From Zymoseptoria tritici IPO323 (taxonomy: Eukaryota > Ascomycota > Dothideomycetes > Mycosphaerellales > Mycosphaerellaceae): a stretch of 64,000 nucleotides of DNA. Numbering within the stretch: position 1 is the first letter of the stretch; the number at the start of each line of letters is the position of its first letter. The position numbers and the translations under genes are program-made. Location of the stretch: NCBI RefSeq assembly GCF_000219625.1, contig NC_018214.1:2604001-2668000 (forward strand). Direction: 5' to 3'. Positions 1-11,351 of the stretch are shown here, in pieces. The notes below the pieces were generated by a model. The model was not told where the DNA came from. It saw nothing but the letters and a program-made list of their open reading frames with translations, and did not search any database.

Positions 1-830
1 GCTAACGCCTAACTATCGCTCTTAATTGTTTGTTCTGCTCGTAGCGTAATCAAACTTTATCGTACAGCCTCGCCCTATTGCGTCGTAATACCACTGCTTG
101 TATAGCGCTGCGTTTTAGAGAGAGCAATGTGCGGATAGGCTGCTTAAACGGCATTACTTTAAAACGCAATATCTCTACGACTATAGTAGCTAGCGACACA
201 CCGAGTAGCTTAAAATAAAGCTCTGTTCGTCCTCTATCGAATGCACGCCTGTAACTATGTATGTTATGTTAGCTACAAAGATTTACCTAGTATATCCTTT
301 ATATATTTCTTAGTAAATCGATGCTCTTATATATCGAGTCGATAGGCTAGATCGACTCGATTTGCATAGATATCGATACGTTAGGACTATATTCCGAAGT
401 GCTAGAAATATAAGGTTTAGTAGCATTAATAGTCTGGTCTAATGTATCGATGCCTATGCATATCGAGTCGATCTAGGCTATCGACATAGTATACAAAGTA
501 TCGATACTTTAGAACTAGCTTTAGCTATATAGTAGCAAATCCTACTTTATATACCTTCTATACCTTTTAATAAATCGATGCTTTATATATCGAGTCGATA
601 GCCTAGATCGACTCGATTTGTATAGGCATCGAATTATAAGGACTATATTCCTAAGTACTAGAAAGATAAGGTTTAGTAGTATTAACAGTCTAGTCTAACA
701 TATCGATACCTATACAAATCGAGTCGACCTAGGCAATCGACCTAGTATACAAAGTATTAATATACTAACTACTAAGTTAAAATATATATATCTAGAACCT
801 ACGTTATGCCCTTCTTATACCTTTTAATAA
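1..830. repeat. Palindromic AT-rich satellite, left block
   Basis: AT-rich DNA, poor in CpA and rich in TpA, with no open frame. At about 336-366, 457-480, 577-610 and 716-740 it repeats an imperfect palindrome built on atcgagtcga ... tcgactcgat, spaced about 120-140 bp. The same core fills 3,840-9,060 on the far side of the retroelement relic, so this is the same satellite family. The spacers here share a 'ggtttagtagYattaa' motif that differs from the right-hand block, so it is a separate subfamily. No coding content seen. Confidence 0.75.
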
Positions 831-2002
831 ATTAATTGAGAGGGGTCTGTGCGTAAGGGCGTAATAACCGGATTCTCACCACTAGTGAGAACTTCATCCT
901 GTTCATTTACGCTATGCTGGCCGTTACGTTTTGAATACCACTTCTTTTATCGATTGCGCGGTACCATTCGATTCCTTTTATCGACATTATTAAACACCCA
1001 AGTGTCTAGGCGCTCCGGATGCGGCGCTGTTGCGCAATAGCGCGTTAAAGGGTTGTTGTAATCCACGCTAACACTATAGCTGGAAACAAGGGTCTCGGGT
1101 TACGTAACTATAGAAGTTCAGACGAACTTTAAGAGCTAGACGGTAACTACGAGGACAGTAATAGCGACGAGGTACGCCCTTTACGACCGTCCCCTCTAAA
1201 TAATAAAGAAAAGAGAAGACCAGGTAGACTACTACGGACGATAAACACCGGTAGCGCGATAAACAACACCCTCGATCTCCTCGCTATCGCGGCCGCGATA
1301 GAAAAAGGCGTTATGCTATCGCAAGCCTAGCATAACGCGTTAGTGCTACAGGAACAACTAGCCGAGTTGGTGCATAAGAAAAAGCTGCGCGAGCAAGAGG
1401 CGATATGTGCTAAAGAAAAGCACAAGGCTAAGATAGACGCTTTGGCGCGTAGCAGAAGGAGTAGGAGCCGCATGCGCGGTAGTACACCGGACACAGACGG
1501 CAGTAAGTTCCCTAAGGAATACACACCCCTTCTTAACACCCTTAACGACATCGAGGGCAAATACATTAAAGAGATCTACAAGGACTCTTTTAAACTAGTT
1601 AACCTCTGCAAGCTTAGAGCTAGCTAATTCAGCTCGGCGGAAGGCGCAGCAACCGACAACCGCTATAAGGCATTCTAACTTATTACTGGCGGCAAACAGT
1701 CTACTACGACTAACGCGAAGGTAGAGGATTACACCTATCTAAGCGTGTAGTTCGAGGGCTTTAACAACTACACCTACATTATAGCTACTTTCTACAGCAA
1801 TCCTACACTAATTATAGCTATAATCCGATTCTAGAGCCTTATTGCTAAGCTCGTTAACCTCGGCTATAACTAGAAGAACATCGTCAGACGATTTGCGCTT
1901 CGCTCTTACGACCTTATTATCGACAGAGGCGTCACAAAACCGGACAATTAGCTTGCTGTTTACGAACACGCCTACCTTACGACGCACGTCTACAATATCG
2001 CG

Positions 2003-2212
2003 ATGCTCGCTCGCACTATAGCACTACAAAAGAGAAGCCGATCCGACACGGACGGCAACCGCTTATTTCAAGCCGGACGAGAAAAAGCTAGCCTACAAGT
2101 CTGCAAGAACTACAACAGCAAAGGGTGTAAAGAACTATGCTGGGGAGGCTTTAAACATGTGTGCAACCGTTGTGCCGGCGACTACCCTGCTACGAAGTGC
2201 AACAAGGACTAA
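2003..2212 (+). pseudogene. Gag-like zinc-knuckle fragment of the DIRS-like relic
   Basis: A 69-codon open stretch ending in cysteine-rich sequence (CKNYNSKGC at about 2,100, then HVCNRCAG and a final Cys). It is in the same frame as the 94-codon stretch at 1,343-1,627; between them the frame holds only TAG/TAA stops of the Trp/Gln type. I read it as the nucleic-acid-binding end of a Gag-like protein. The exact retroelement family is inferred from the neighbouring reverse transcriptase. Confidence 0.55.
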
Positions 2213-2438
2213 GGTAGTGGATTGCATTAAGAGTAATAGCATACGGCCGAACACACTCCTACCTTTCGATCTATATATCTACAACACACTACTTCCTCGA
2301 GGGGTGTCGATACTTAGGCGCTACGCGTGGTCGTACCTTCTGCGCTATTATCCTTACCCTAGGCTGCTATATAAGATAGACCACATCTTGCACTTTGGTG
2401 CGGCAATTAGCTCTGAGGGAACCCTGCTAGACCGCTAA

Positions 2439-3833
2439 TGCAAAAACTACGACATTACCGACAGCGCCGATATCGAGAGCAAGGTGGCCTTAGACCTTAA
2501 GTTAGGTCGCATTATAAGAGCGCAACGAGCGGTCTGTTTACTACTAGGGCAGGTCCCTAAACACGACGGCGGATTGCAACGGATACACAACCTGTTATAC
2601 CTACGATTCCGCTAAGAGCGCTTGGTAAATAGTACTATTGCAGAGGTCTACAGCGCTATTGTCTACGACTCCTTCGAGGACGTAATCTTGCAAGTGATTA
2701 AGGCAGGATATAGCTGCACGATTATTAAAAAGGACGTAAAGGACGCCTTCCGAAACGTGCTAGTCGCAATAAAAGACAGACGATTAATGGCCTTCTAATA
2801 GAACGATGCTACCTTTGTCGAATGCTGCTTGCCCTTCGGCCTGCGCACAGCTCTAGTGTTGTTTAACCTCTTCGTAGAGGCGCTCTACTAGATACTAGAA
2901 CAACAACTCGGAGCGCCGCTCTACTACTACCTTAACGACTTTATCTTCGTAGTTATAACAGCCGCTGCAAGAGCGTCGGTGCACCACATATAGGCAGTAG
3001 TTACAAAAGAGCTCGGAATGCCCTACAATGTAAAGAAGGACGTTAAGGGCATAATAGTCGAAGTACTTAGCATTACAATTAACTCCGAGACTATAATAGT
3101 ATTGCTATTAGAAGAGAAGCAACATAGGGTAATATCCGACATTATAGTAGTGCTGCAGAACAAATTAGTTACACGCAGCGACATAGAGGCACTGGCAGGG
3201 CGTCTGTTATAGGCAGCACGAGTTATCGACGTTAGACGTGCTTTCCTGGTTACAACGTTTATGTTCGTAGCCTCTTTTACCACGCGTAAACAACACCTAC
3301 CTTCGTTAGTCCGATACAACCTAGAATAGTAGCTGCGCGCCTTAAGATACAGCAATAGCACACGCATGCTAATAGAGCCGGCTCTCCGCCAGATACACCT
3401 CTTTACAGACGCGTCGAATATTAGACTCGGTGCGTTCTGGTATAGCAATAGCACGAACGAATGGCGACAGAATTAGGTCTATCTACATTATTTCTTCGCT
3501 ATGCCGCGACACGAATCTGCGCACATTAACATCGCAGAGATAATAGCTGTCTGGTTGTCCTTCACGAGGTAGAGCGACGAGTAGCGCAACTGCGTCGTTA
3601 CAGCTTACAGCGACAACACGACGGTGTGCAGCGCTCTTACTAAGCAACAGGTACATAGTAGCGCGAACGAACTCCTTCGCGACCTCCTCCTTCTTTGCCT
3701 TGCGAAGTCGATCTGCATATAGGCTATGTAGTTGTCATCTGAGGACAATGCCCTTGCAGACGCACTCTCTCGATTTAATGTTGACACGGTCGCTAACCTG
3801 TGCCCTCATTGGCAGAACAACAACTCTACGAAT
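2439..3833 (+). pseudogene. Reverse transcriptase-RNase H remnant (DIRS-like pol)
   Basis: One frame runs from about 2,439 to 3,833 with some ten stops. Recognisable blocks in order: fingers/palm motif with QVPKHDGG, palm motif KKDVKDAFRNV, FGLRTALVLFNLF, the catalytic box reading YLNDFIFV where YLDD is expected, thumb and linker ALAGRLL ... RAFL, then RNase H with LFTDAS, HINIAEIIAVW, AYSDNT and ADALSRF. The Asp-to-Asn change in the catalytic box and the Trp/Gln stops all fit C-to-T at CpA on one or other strand. Not functional as it stands. Confidence 0.75.
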
Positions 3834-3839
3834 ACTATT

Positions 3840-6800
3840 ATATATCGAGTCGATAGGGTAGATCGACTCGATTTATATAGGTATCGACGTAAGTAGACTA
3901 TATGTCTAGGAAGGAACAGGTATTGCTCTTTATAGATTAAGTTTACGCTAGACCGAATCGATACTAGGGTATATTAAGTCGACCTGTCTAATCGACTCGA
4001 TCTACGCTAGTATCGATATTAGATAGGTAGGAATAGGGCATAAAACAGAATTCCTCCTTTAATAATTATAGTTTACGCTAGACCGAATTAATATTAGCGT
4101 ATATCGAGTCGACCTATTAGATCGACCTAATATATACTAACACCGACTTAGTAGAGTAAATGTCTAGAACAGAACTAGTATCGACTACAATTTACGCTAG
4201 GCCGAATCGATATATGTCTAGACTAAGTCGATCTGCCTAATCGACTTAGTAAATATAAGCATCGATATTAGATAGGTAGAAATAGGGCACTAAACAGATT
4301 TACCCCTTTATTAATTATAGTTTACGCTGGACCAAATCGATGTTAGCGCATATCGAGTCGACATATTAGATCGACCCGATATATACTAACATCGACGTTA
4401 GTAGAGTAAAAGGAGATATAGGAGTAGAAATCGACTTTTATGTTTTAAGGTTTACGCTAGGCCGAATCGATTTATACCTAGACCGAGTCGACCTGCTTTA
4501 TCGACTCGATATACGCTAGCATCGACGTTCGTAGTATAGAAGAATATCTAGGAACGAAAATCGCCTCTTAGTATAAAGGCTTGCGCTAGGCCGAATCGAT
4601 AGGTGTCTAGACTAGGTCGATAGGCTAGGTCGACTCGATATATACTAACATCGATAGAAGAGAAGCAGAAGTAGGGTAAGAAATAGATACTGTCTTTTTC
4701 TAAACTCGATATTAGAGAGGTAGGAGGAGGGTAAGAAAAAAAATTATATCTTTTTCTAATTAAAGTTTATACTATACTAAGTCGATACTAGGGCATTTCG
4801 AGTCGATTGCCTAGGTCGACTCGATCTACACTAGCATCGATATTAGAGAGATAAAAGGAGAGTAAGAGATAAATTATATCCTTTTCTAATTAAAGTTTAC
4901 GCTAGGCCGAATCGATACTTAGCTAGACCGAGTCGACCTGTCTAATCGACTCGATTTACGCTAACATTAACGTTAGTAAGGTAGAGGGGTAAGTAAGAAC
5001 GAAACTTGCCCTTTACTTTTAAAGTTTATACTAGGCCGAATCGATACATGCCTAGACCGAGTCGACCTGTCTAATCGACTCGATATACACTACTATCGAT
5101 GTTCGTAGAGTAAAAGGATATCTAGGAACAAAAATCGCCCCTCGTTTTTAAAGTCCACGCTAGGCCGAATCGATATATGCCTAGATCGAGTCGACCTGTC
5201 TAATCGACTTAATATACACTAATATCGACCTAAGAGGCTAATCTCTTAGGGGAGGAACTAATAATTACTATAACTTTTAAGGTTTATACTAGGCCGAATC
5301 GATGCTAGTACATTCTAAGTCGATCTAATAGGTCGACTCGATATACGCTAGTATCGACATTAGTAGGGTAGCTTTAAGTAAAGGGGTAGATATCGACCTC
5401 TATGTTTTTAAGTCTACGCTAGGCCGAATCGATGCTAGTATATACTAAGTCGATCTAATAGGTCGACTCGATATATACTAACATCGACATAAGAGGCTAA
5501 TCTCCTAGGGGAGGAAATAATAAGTGCTATAACGTTTAAGGTATACGCTAGGCCAAATCGATAGTAGTACATACTAAGTCGATCTAATAGGTCGACTCGA
5601 TATATACTAACATCGACACTAGTAGGGTATAGGTAGGGAAAGGGACAAATGTCGACCTCTATGTTTTAAGGTTTGCGCTAGACCGAATTAATAGGTGTCT
5701 AGACCGAGTCGACCTACGTAATCGACTCGATCTGCGCTAGCATCGATATAAGTAGGCTATAGGTAAAGTAAGAAACAAATCTCTACTATTATACTTTCTA
5801 GTTATACTAAGCTAAATCGATACTAATATATATCGAGTCGACCTATCGTATCGACCTGCTATAGCTAGTATCGATCCTTAAGATAAGCATTTAGTACTAT
5901 AAATAATATTTACCTTATAAACTACTAGAAGCTTTACCTAATATATCGATATATCTCTAAGTCGAGTCGACCTATCTAATCGACTCGATATACCTATATA
6001 TCGATTCGTAAGAGTAGAGTTAAGTACTTAATATCGACTATACCCTAGATTACCCCTATAGCCTAATCCTTAGAAATCGATATATACCTATACTAAGTCG
6101 ACCTGCCTAATCGAGCCGGCCTAGACATGCATCGATTAGTAAGCGTAAAGTTAAGTACTAAATATAGACATACCTTTTTATTACCTCTATAACCTGCCCC
6201 TTATAAGTCGATATATATCTAGACTAAGTCGACCTGTCTAATTAACTCGATATATACTAGTATCGATTTGTAAGACTAGAGTTAGGTACTTATAGTAAAC
6301 CCTAGCTTTTATTACTCTATAAAGCTTTACCTAACATGTCGATATATACCTATACTAGGACGACCTGCCTAATCGACTTAGTCTAGACATGCATCGATTA
6401 GTAAGCGTAAAGTTCTTTACTAAAAATAGACCTTACCTATTATATCCTAATAACCTTTACCTAACATGTCGATAAATAGGTATACCGGGTCGACCTACCT
6501 AATCGACTCGGTCTAGACATGCATCGATTAGTAAGCATAAAGTTCTATACTAAAAATAGATATTACCTATTATTTCCTAATAACCTTTACCTAACATGTC
6601 GACATATACCTACATCGGGTCGACCTGCCTAATCGAGCTAGTCTAGACATGCATCGAATTGTAAGGGTCTAGTTTTATACTAAATATAGAAATTTCCCTT
6701 TATTTTATTTAAAATCTTACCTAACGAATCGATATATGCCTATACTAGGTCGACCTACCTTATCGAGCTGCGCTAGATATGCATCGAATTATAAAGGTCT

Positions 6801-9060
6801 AGTTTAGCGCTAAGAATAGAGTTCGGCCTCCTAACCTATACCTAACATATCGATATATGCCTATATCGAGTCGACCTATTTAATCGACTTAATATATATG
6901 TATATCGATACGTTAGGTCCTAGTTCTATAAAGTTCTATCTAACTTTCTCTCCTCTTTGTCTTATAAGTCGATATATACCTCTACTAGGTCGACCTTCCT
7001 AATCGAGTCGATTAAGACATGCATCGATTAGTAAGCCGACGACGTTTTAGTACTATATATAAGTTTAACTTTTAATTATTACTCTTCCCTTTATCTAATA
7101 TGTCGATATATACCTCTACCGGGTCGACCTTCCTAATCGGGTCGCGCTAGACATACATCGATGTATAAGAGTCTAGTTTAGTGCTAAAAATAGAGCTTAG
7201 CCTTTTAACCTATAGCTAACATATTAATGTATATATATATCGAGTCGACCTACGTTATCGACTCGAAGGGCATAGACATCGACTTATAAGACTAAGAGGG
7301 GAGTTATTTAAAGAGAACTTCCTAAAACTAGTTCCTCCTATATCGATATATATCTATATCGGGTCGACCTATCTAATCGACTCGATATATATATATATCG
7401 ATATATTAAACTAAGAGGAAAGAAATTTAGAGAGGAGTTTCTAATACGAGTACCTTCTAAGTCGATATATACCTACATCGGGTCGACCTGCCTAATCCAG
7501 CCGCGCTAGACACACATCGAATTGTAAGGGTCTAGTTTAGTTAGTTTAGTAGCAAAAATAGAGTTCGGGCTTTCGGCCTATAGCTAACATATCGATATAT
7601 AGGTATATCGAGTCGACCTGTCTAATCGAGTCGGTCTAGACATACATCGATTAGTAAGGGCAAAGCTTAGTACTAAATATAGATATTGCCCTTTATTACC
7701 TAATAACCTCTACCTAATATGTCGATATATACCTATACCGGGTCGACCTGCCTAATAGACCTAGTCTAGGTATATATCGATTTATTAGATTAAGAAACTA
7801 ATTAGATATTTGTTACTTAGTACTACTTCTTCCTTATAAATCGATATATAGCTATATCGGGTCGACCTGCCTAATTAAGCCGGTCTAGACATATATCGAT
7901 TTGTTAGATTACAAAATCTTATAAGATATTTATTTCCTAGTATTATATCTGTCTAACATATCGATACTAGTATATGTTAAGTCGAACTATCTAATCGACT
8001 CGGTATAGCTATATATCGACATATTAGATTACAAAACCTAGGAGATATTTATTTCTTAATATTACCTCTATCTAATATGTCGATACTAGCATACATCGAG
8101 TCGACCTATGTAATCGACTCGGTATAGCTATATATCGACATATTAGATTAAGAGAGGAGATATATAAATAAAACTTTCTAAAACTAGTACCTAGTAAGTC
8201 GATATATGCCTATATCGAGTCGACCTACCTAATCGACTTAATAGAGGTATATATCGATTCGTTAGACTAAGAGGAGGAATATATAAATAAAACTTTCTTA
8301 GAATAGTATCTAGTAAGTCGATATATGCCTATATCGAGTCGACCTGTCTAATCGAGCCGCGCTAGATATATATCGATTTGTTAGACTAAGAGGAGGAATA
8401 TATAAATAAAACTTTCTAAGGCTAATACCTTATATATCGATATATGCCTACATTGGGTCGACCTGCCTAATCGAGCCGCGCTAGACATATATCGATTTGT
8501 TAGGTAGTATATAAGACTAACAAAACGACTTTATCCTTAGTACTACTAGAACTATTATATAACAATTCGATGTCTATACCCTCCGGGTTAATAGACTAGA
8601 TCGACTCGGTATACCTATATATCGATATGTTATAGATATATATACTAGTAGAAATAAGACATTCCTATTACCTAGGTAGATACCCTTCTTTACAGTCGAT
8701 GTCTTACCTTCCGGCTCGACCTAGTAGGTCGACTTAATCTGTCTATATATCGAGCTGTATAGGTGTACCTTCTATATTTCTACTTTTACTTTTAAGTAGC
8801 AAAGCTCCTACTTTATAGAGCGCATTATTAGAGACATCCTCCGAGTCGATCCTAGAGGTCGACTCGATAGGTACATATATCGAAATGTCCTAGCAAAGTT
8901 CTATAAATAATAGTTTTCGGAACTTCCGACTCGGACCGAGGTTTATACCCAGTTTTATACATGTTCTTTAGAGCTCCTAAGCTATATGCCTTCCGAGTCG
9001 ACCTATAAGATCGACTCGATATGTGCGGACGTCGAATTATATAGAGTAACTTTAGAATCG
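3840..9060. repeat. Hairpin-forming palindromic satellite array, about 40 units
   Basis: About 5.2 kb of tandem, degenerate units roughly 115-135 bp long. Each has a central core close to atcgagtcgacc-N6-8-aatcgactcgat inside a wider inverted repeat. A clear example is 7,722-7,780, where tcgatatatacct (7,722-7,734) is mirrored by aggtatatatcga (7,768-7,780). Up to about 5,800 the spacers carry a 'tttacgctaggccgaatcgat' motif; from about 5,900 to 8,560 they carry 'tacctaacatgtcgatatat', so there are at least two blocks of variants. TpA is high and CpA low. No open frame was found. The array fades between about 8,560 and 9,060. Confidence 0.85.
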
Positions 9061-9273
9061 CCTTAGAGAGGTAGATGTATATTCGGGCTAATTTTGCTCG
9101 TACATTTGCGTTGCTTAGCTAATGCTAATAAGAAGATTACCAACAGCTTATCTCCTCGAACGAGCTGCAATGCAAGCCGCTCCTCTCTCCTACAGCGTCC
9201 TATAAGCTAAGAGAGTAAGCTCCTCGACAGAGATTTAAAGCCTAGTCGGCCAGCCTCCGCTACAGCATATCGA
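9061..9273. other. Transition from satellite to gene space
   Basis: Base composition rises from AT-rich to balanced over about 200 bp, with no palindromic core left. It should contain the 3' untranslated region and polyadenylation site of the minus-strand aminotransferase. I see no separate feature. Confidence 0.4.
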
Positions 9274-10741
9274 TTACTCTAACGCCTGTCCCTTCGACCC
9301 CGTCTCCTCCGGATTAGCCCCCTCGGCGACCTCCTTAATCGCCTGTTGTATTATCCGACATCCTTTAGCCATCTCCTCCGCCGACACATTCAACGGCGGG
9401 ATGAACCGTATCGTGTCGTGTATTGAAGTCGTCAGCAACAGCAGGTCCTTCTCCATACACTTCGCCTGGATCTTGCTCGCATAGCCATGCCCATCCTTGC
9501 ACTCTAGCGCCAGCATCAAGCCCAACCCGCGAACATCGTGAATGATCCTTCCCATACTCGGGTCCCTCCAACAACTCTCGAGCATGCCCTTTAGTTCCTT
9601 CCCTCGCAAGTTGACGTTATCAAGAATACCTTCATTCTTGAATGCATCCAGAACAGCAACACCAGCTGCGCAAGACACAGCATTCCCGGCGTAAGTCCCG
9701 CCCATGCTACCCGGCGGCTGCGTATCCATCAGCTCCTTCCGTGAGGCAATCGCAGAAAGTGGAAAGCCATTTGCAATCCCTTTTGCCATGATCAGGATAT
9801 CCGGCCGGACGCCAAAGTGCTCCACTGCGAACATCTTTCCCGTCCGCCCATACCCGCATTGCACTTCATCCGCTATCAACAAGATGTTGTGCTTGTCGCA
9901 GATCTCCCTGACCTTCTCCAGATAGCCGGGCGGCGGTGGTACATATCCGCCCTCTCCCAGAACAGTCTCGATGATAATGGCCGCCGTATCACTGGGTGCA
10001 GTCTCGCGCTTCAACAGATGCTCCAGCTGGAGGACTGGATCCATGCAGCAGTTGTCATACCCAAATTTGCCGCCTGTATGCTTCGCAATCGAGCATTGAG
10101 CGCAGTATGGAAAGGCCACAGAGAAGACGCCAGGCATGAGTGGTGCATATCCTTGACCGTACACTGTTTTGCTGCGAGTCATGGCCATCGTGCCGAACGT
10201 ACGGCCGTGGTAGGAACCCTGCATCACGATGACATTCTGCTTCTTTGTCGCATGGCGGGCTAACTTGATCGCCGCCTCGACCGCTTCAGCACCGGAGTTC
10301 CAGAAGAAGAAGGTATCAAGGGATTTGTCGGGCATAACGGGAAGCATCTTCTCCACAAGTTCGAGGTAGGACTTCTGAAAGGCAATGTTGATTTGGCCGT
10401 GGACTAGCTTGCCGACCTGTTCCTGAGCGGCCTTGGTGACAGTGGGATGGCAGTGTCCGAGATTCGCAACGCCAATGCCACATGTGAAGTCCAAGTATTT
10501 CCGCCCGCTCGTCATGGTGACCTAGATGCAAAGAGGTCAGCAAGCTGTGGGGCGTAGCAAAGCTGGTATCTTCAGGCCTTGTGCCGTTCGATCTACTCAC
10601 GTAGCTGCCGGAGCCAGACTCCATGATCTCGGTCGAGAGTCTCCCCACTCCCCTGGCCACATTCGTGCCGAACTTCGCAAGCTTGGGAGCGGCCATTATT
10701 GTTGTCTCGGCGTGCGTGTTTGAAGGAGGAAGTGTTGGCAC
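9274..10741 (-). CDS. Class III (PLP) aminotransferase, 4-aminobutyrate aminotransferase-like
   Basis: Two exons on the minus strand: 10741-10601 and 10521-9274, intron 10600-10522 (GTGAGT...CTAG, 79 nt, phase 0), giving 462 residues. An internal ATG at 10696 would give 447 and is equally plausible. Family hallmarks: YLDFTCGIGVANLGH near the start, FFFWNSGAEAVEAAIKLAR (PLP phosphate region), YHGRTFGTMAMT, the cofactor Asp in LLIADEVQCGYGRTG, and the Schiff-base Lys in IMAKGIANGFPLSA at about residue 290. The family moves an amino group from an omega-amine such as GABA or ornithine to a 2-oxo acid; the substrate cannot be read from sequence. A CxxC (YCAQCS) sits mid-protein. This type looks closer to bacterial GabT-like enzymes than to classical fungal Uga1 (inference). 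The stop codon lies about 200 bp from the RIP-mutated satellite, yet the gene looks intact. Confidence 0.9.
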
Positions 10742-11031
10742 GCGGCGGACAAACGGCGGATGTAAGTATTCAGTAACATTGGAACGTCATCGCTTCGGCC
10801 TTCCTCAACGAGACTAGCCCACTGACCCCGCACAACGAATCAAAGATGAGATTTAGTAAGCTTTCAAGGATATTTAAGCTTAGCTCCAAGCTTCAACCTT
10901 GCAGCTGTACGCGATATCAACAACCTGGCTTGAGAGAACCAATACGACTACGACAGAGCAAGCAGATTGTCCAAACTCGCATATAGCCTATGTAGCTACC
11001 AAGCAAACGACATGAGGAGAGCGAAGGCGTC
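10742..11031. other. Intergenic, no feature seen
   Basis: About 290 bp between the start of the aminotransferase and the 3' end of the ice-binding-like gene region. It must hold the aminotransferase promoter. I recognise no TATA box or repeat. Confidence 0.4.
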
Positions 11032-11351
11032 TCATCCTAACAGCGGCGGACACTTCGTCGTGGTAACTGTCTCCTTCCTCGCAATACACGACGCATCGGA
11101 AGGACACGTCGTCACAGTCGCAGTCACATTAACAGTTGTCGTACTCCTCGCCTCTAAAGGACAAAGCGCCGTTGTCCAAATCGTCGACACTGTTGTACTT
11201 CGAACGGGAGGGCATGTTGTTGTTGTGGTTGTTGCGAACAGTGTTGTCGTCCGCCTCGTCCTTGAAGAACAGAGTGCTGTCGTCCATATTGTCGACACGG
11301 CTGTACTTTGGGTCGTTATTGAAGATGTAGAGGATGTTGTGCTTGCCGGCA
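11032..11351 (-). pseudogene. Disconnected C-terminal tail of the ice-binding-like protein
   Basis: A 106-codon frame continues the Ser/Thr-rich composition of the upstream gene. It carries two copies of VSTIWTTALC plus TTTCPP and TVTTCPSDASC motifs, a pattern common at the ends of fungal wall-anchored proteins. It is two bases out of phase with the upstream frame. Subtracting the 14-bp duplicated unit makes the span 12653-11032 exactly 536 codons including the stop, with uninterrupted Ser/Thr-rich reading across the junction. It has no signal peptide or start of its own, so I read it as a severed tail. Confidence 0.7.

Larger units (their letters stand above)
1240..3833 (+). mobile_element. 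RIP-inactivated DIRS-like retrotransposon relic
   Basis: Two frames can be followed through many stops. The gag-like frame (about 1,343-2,212) starts with a coiled-coil-like Lys/Glu-rich stretch and ends in a zinc-knuckle pattern (CKNYNSKGC, HVCNRC, then C). The pol frame (about 2,439-3,833) carries reverse transcriptase (VPKHDGG, FEDVILQVIKAG, CCLPFGLRTA, catalytic-box remnant YLNDF), the linker IEALAGRLL with RAFL, and RNase H ending in ADALSRF. This order and the ALAGRL/RAFL linker are typical of DIRS-like elements rather than Ty3 or Ty1. Most in-frame stops are TAG where Trp, or TAA where Gln, is expected, as CpA-to-TpA change predicts. No tyrosine recombinase, protease or integrase was found; satellite DNA starts directly after RNase H. 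Confidence 0.75.

Noticed and set aside
3840..9060. CRISPR-like array
   Set aside because: Repeats are degenerate, themselves palindromic, and the spacers are related to each other; the genome is eukaryotic.
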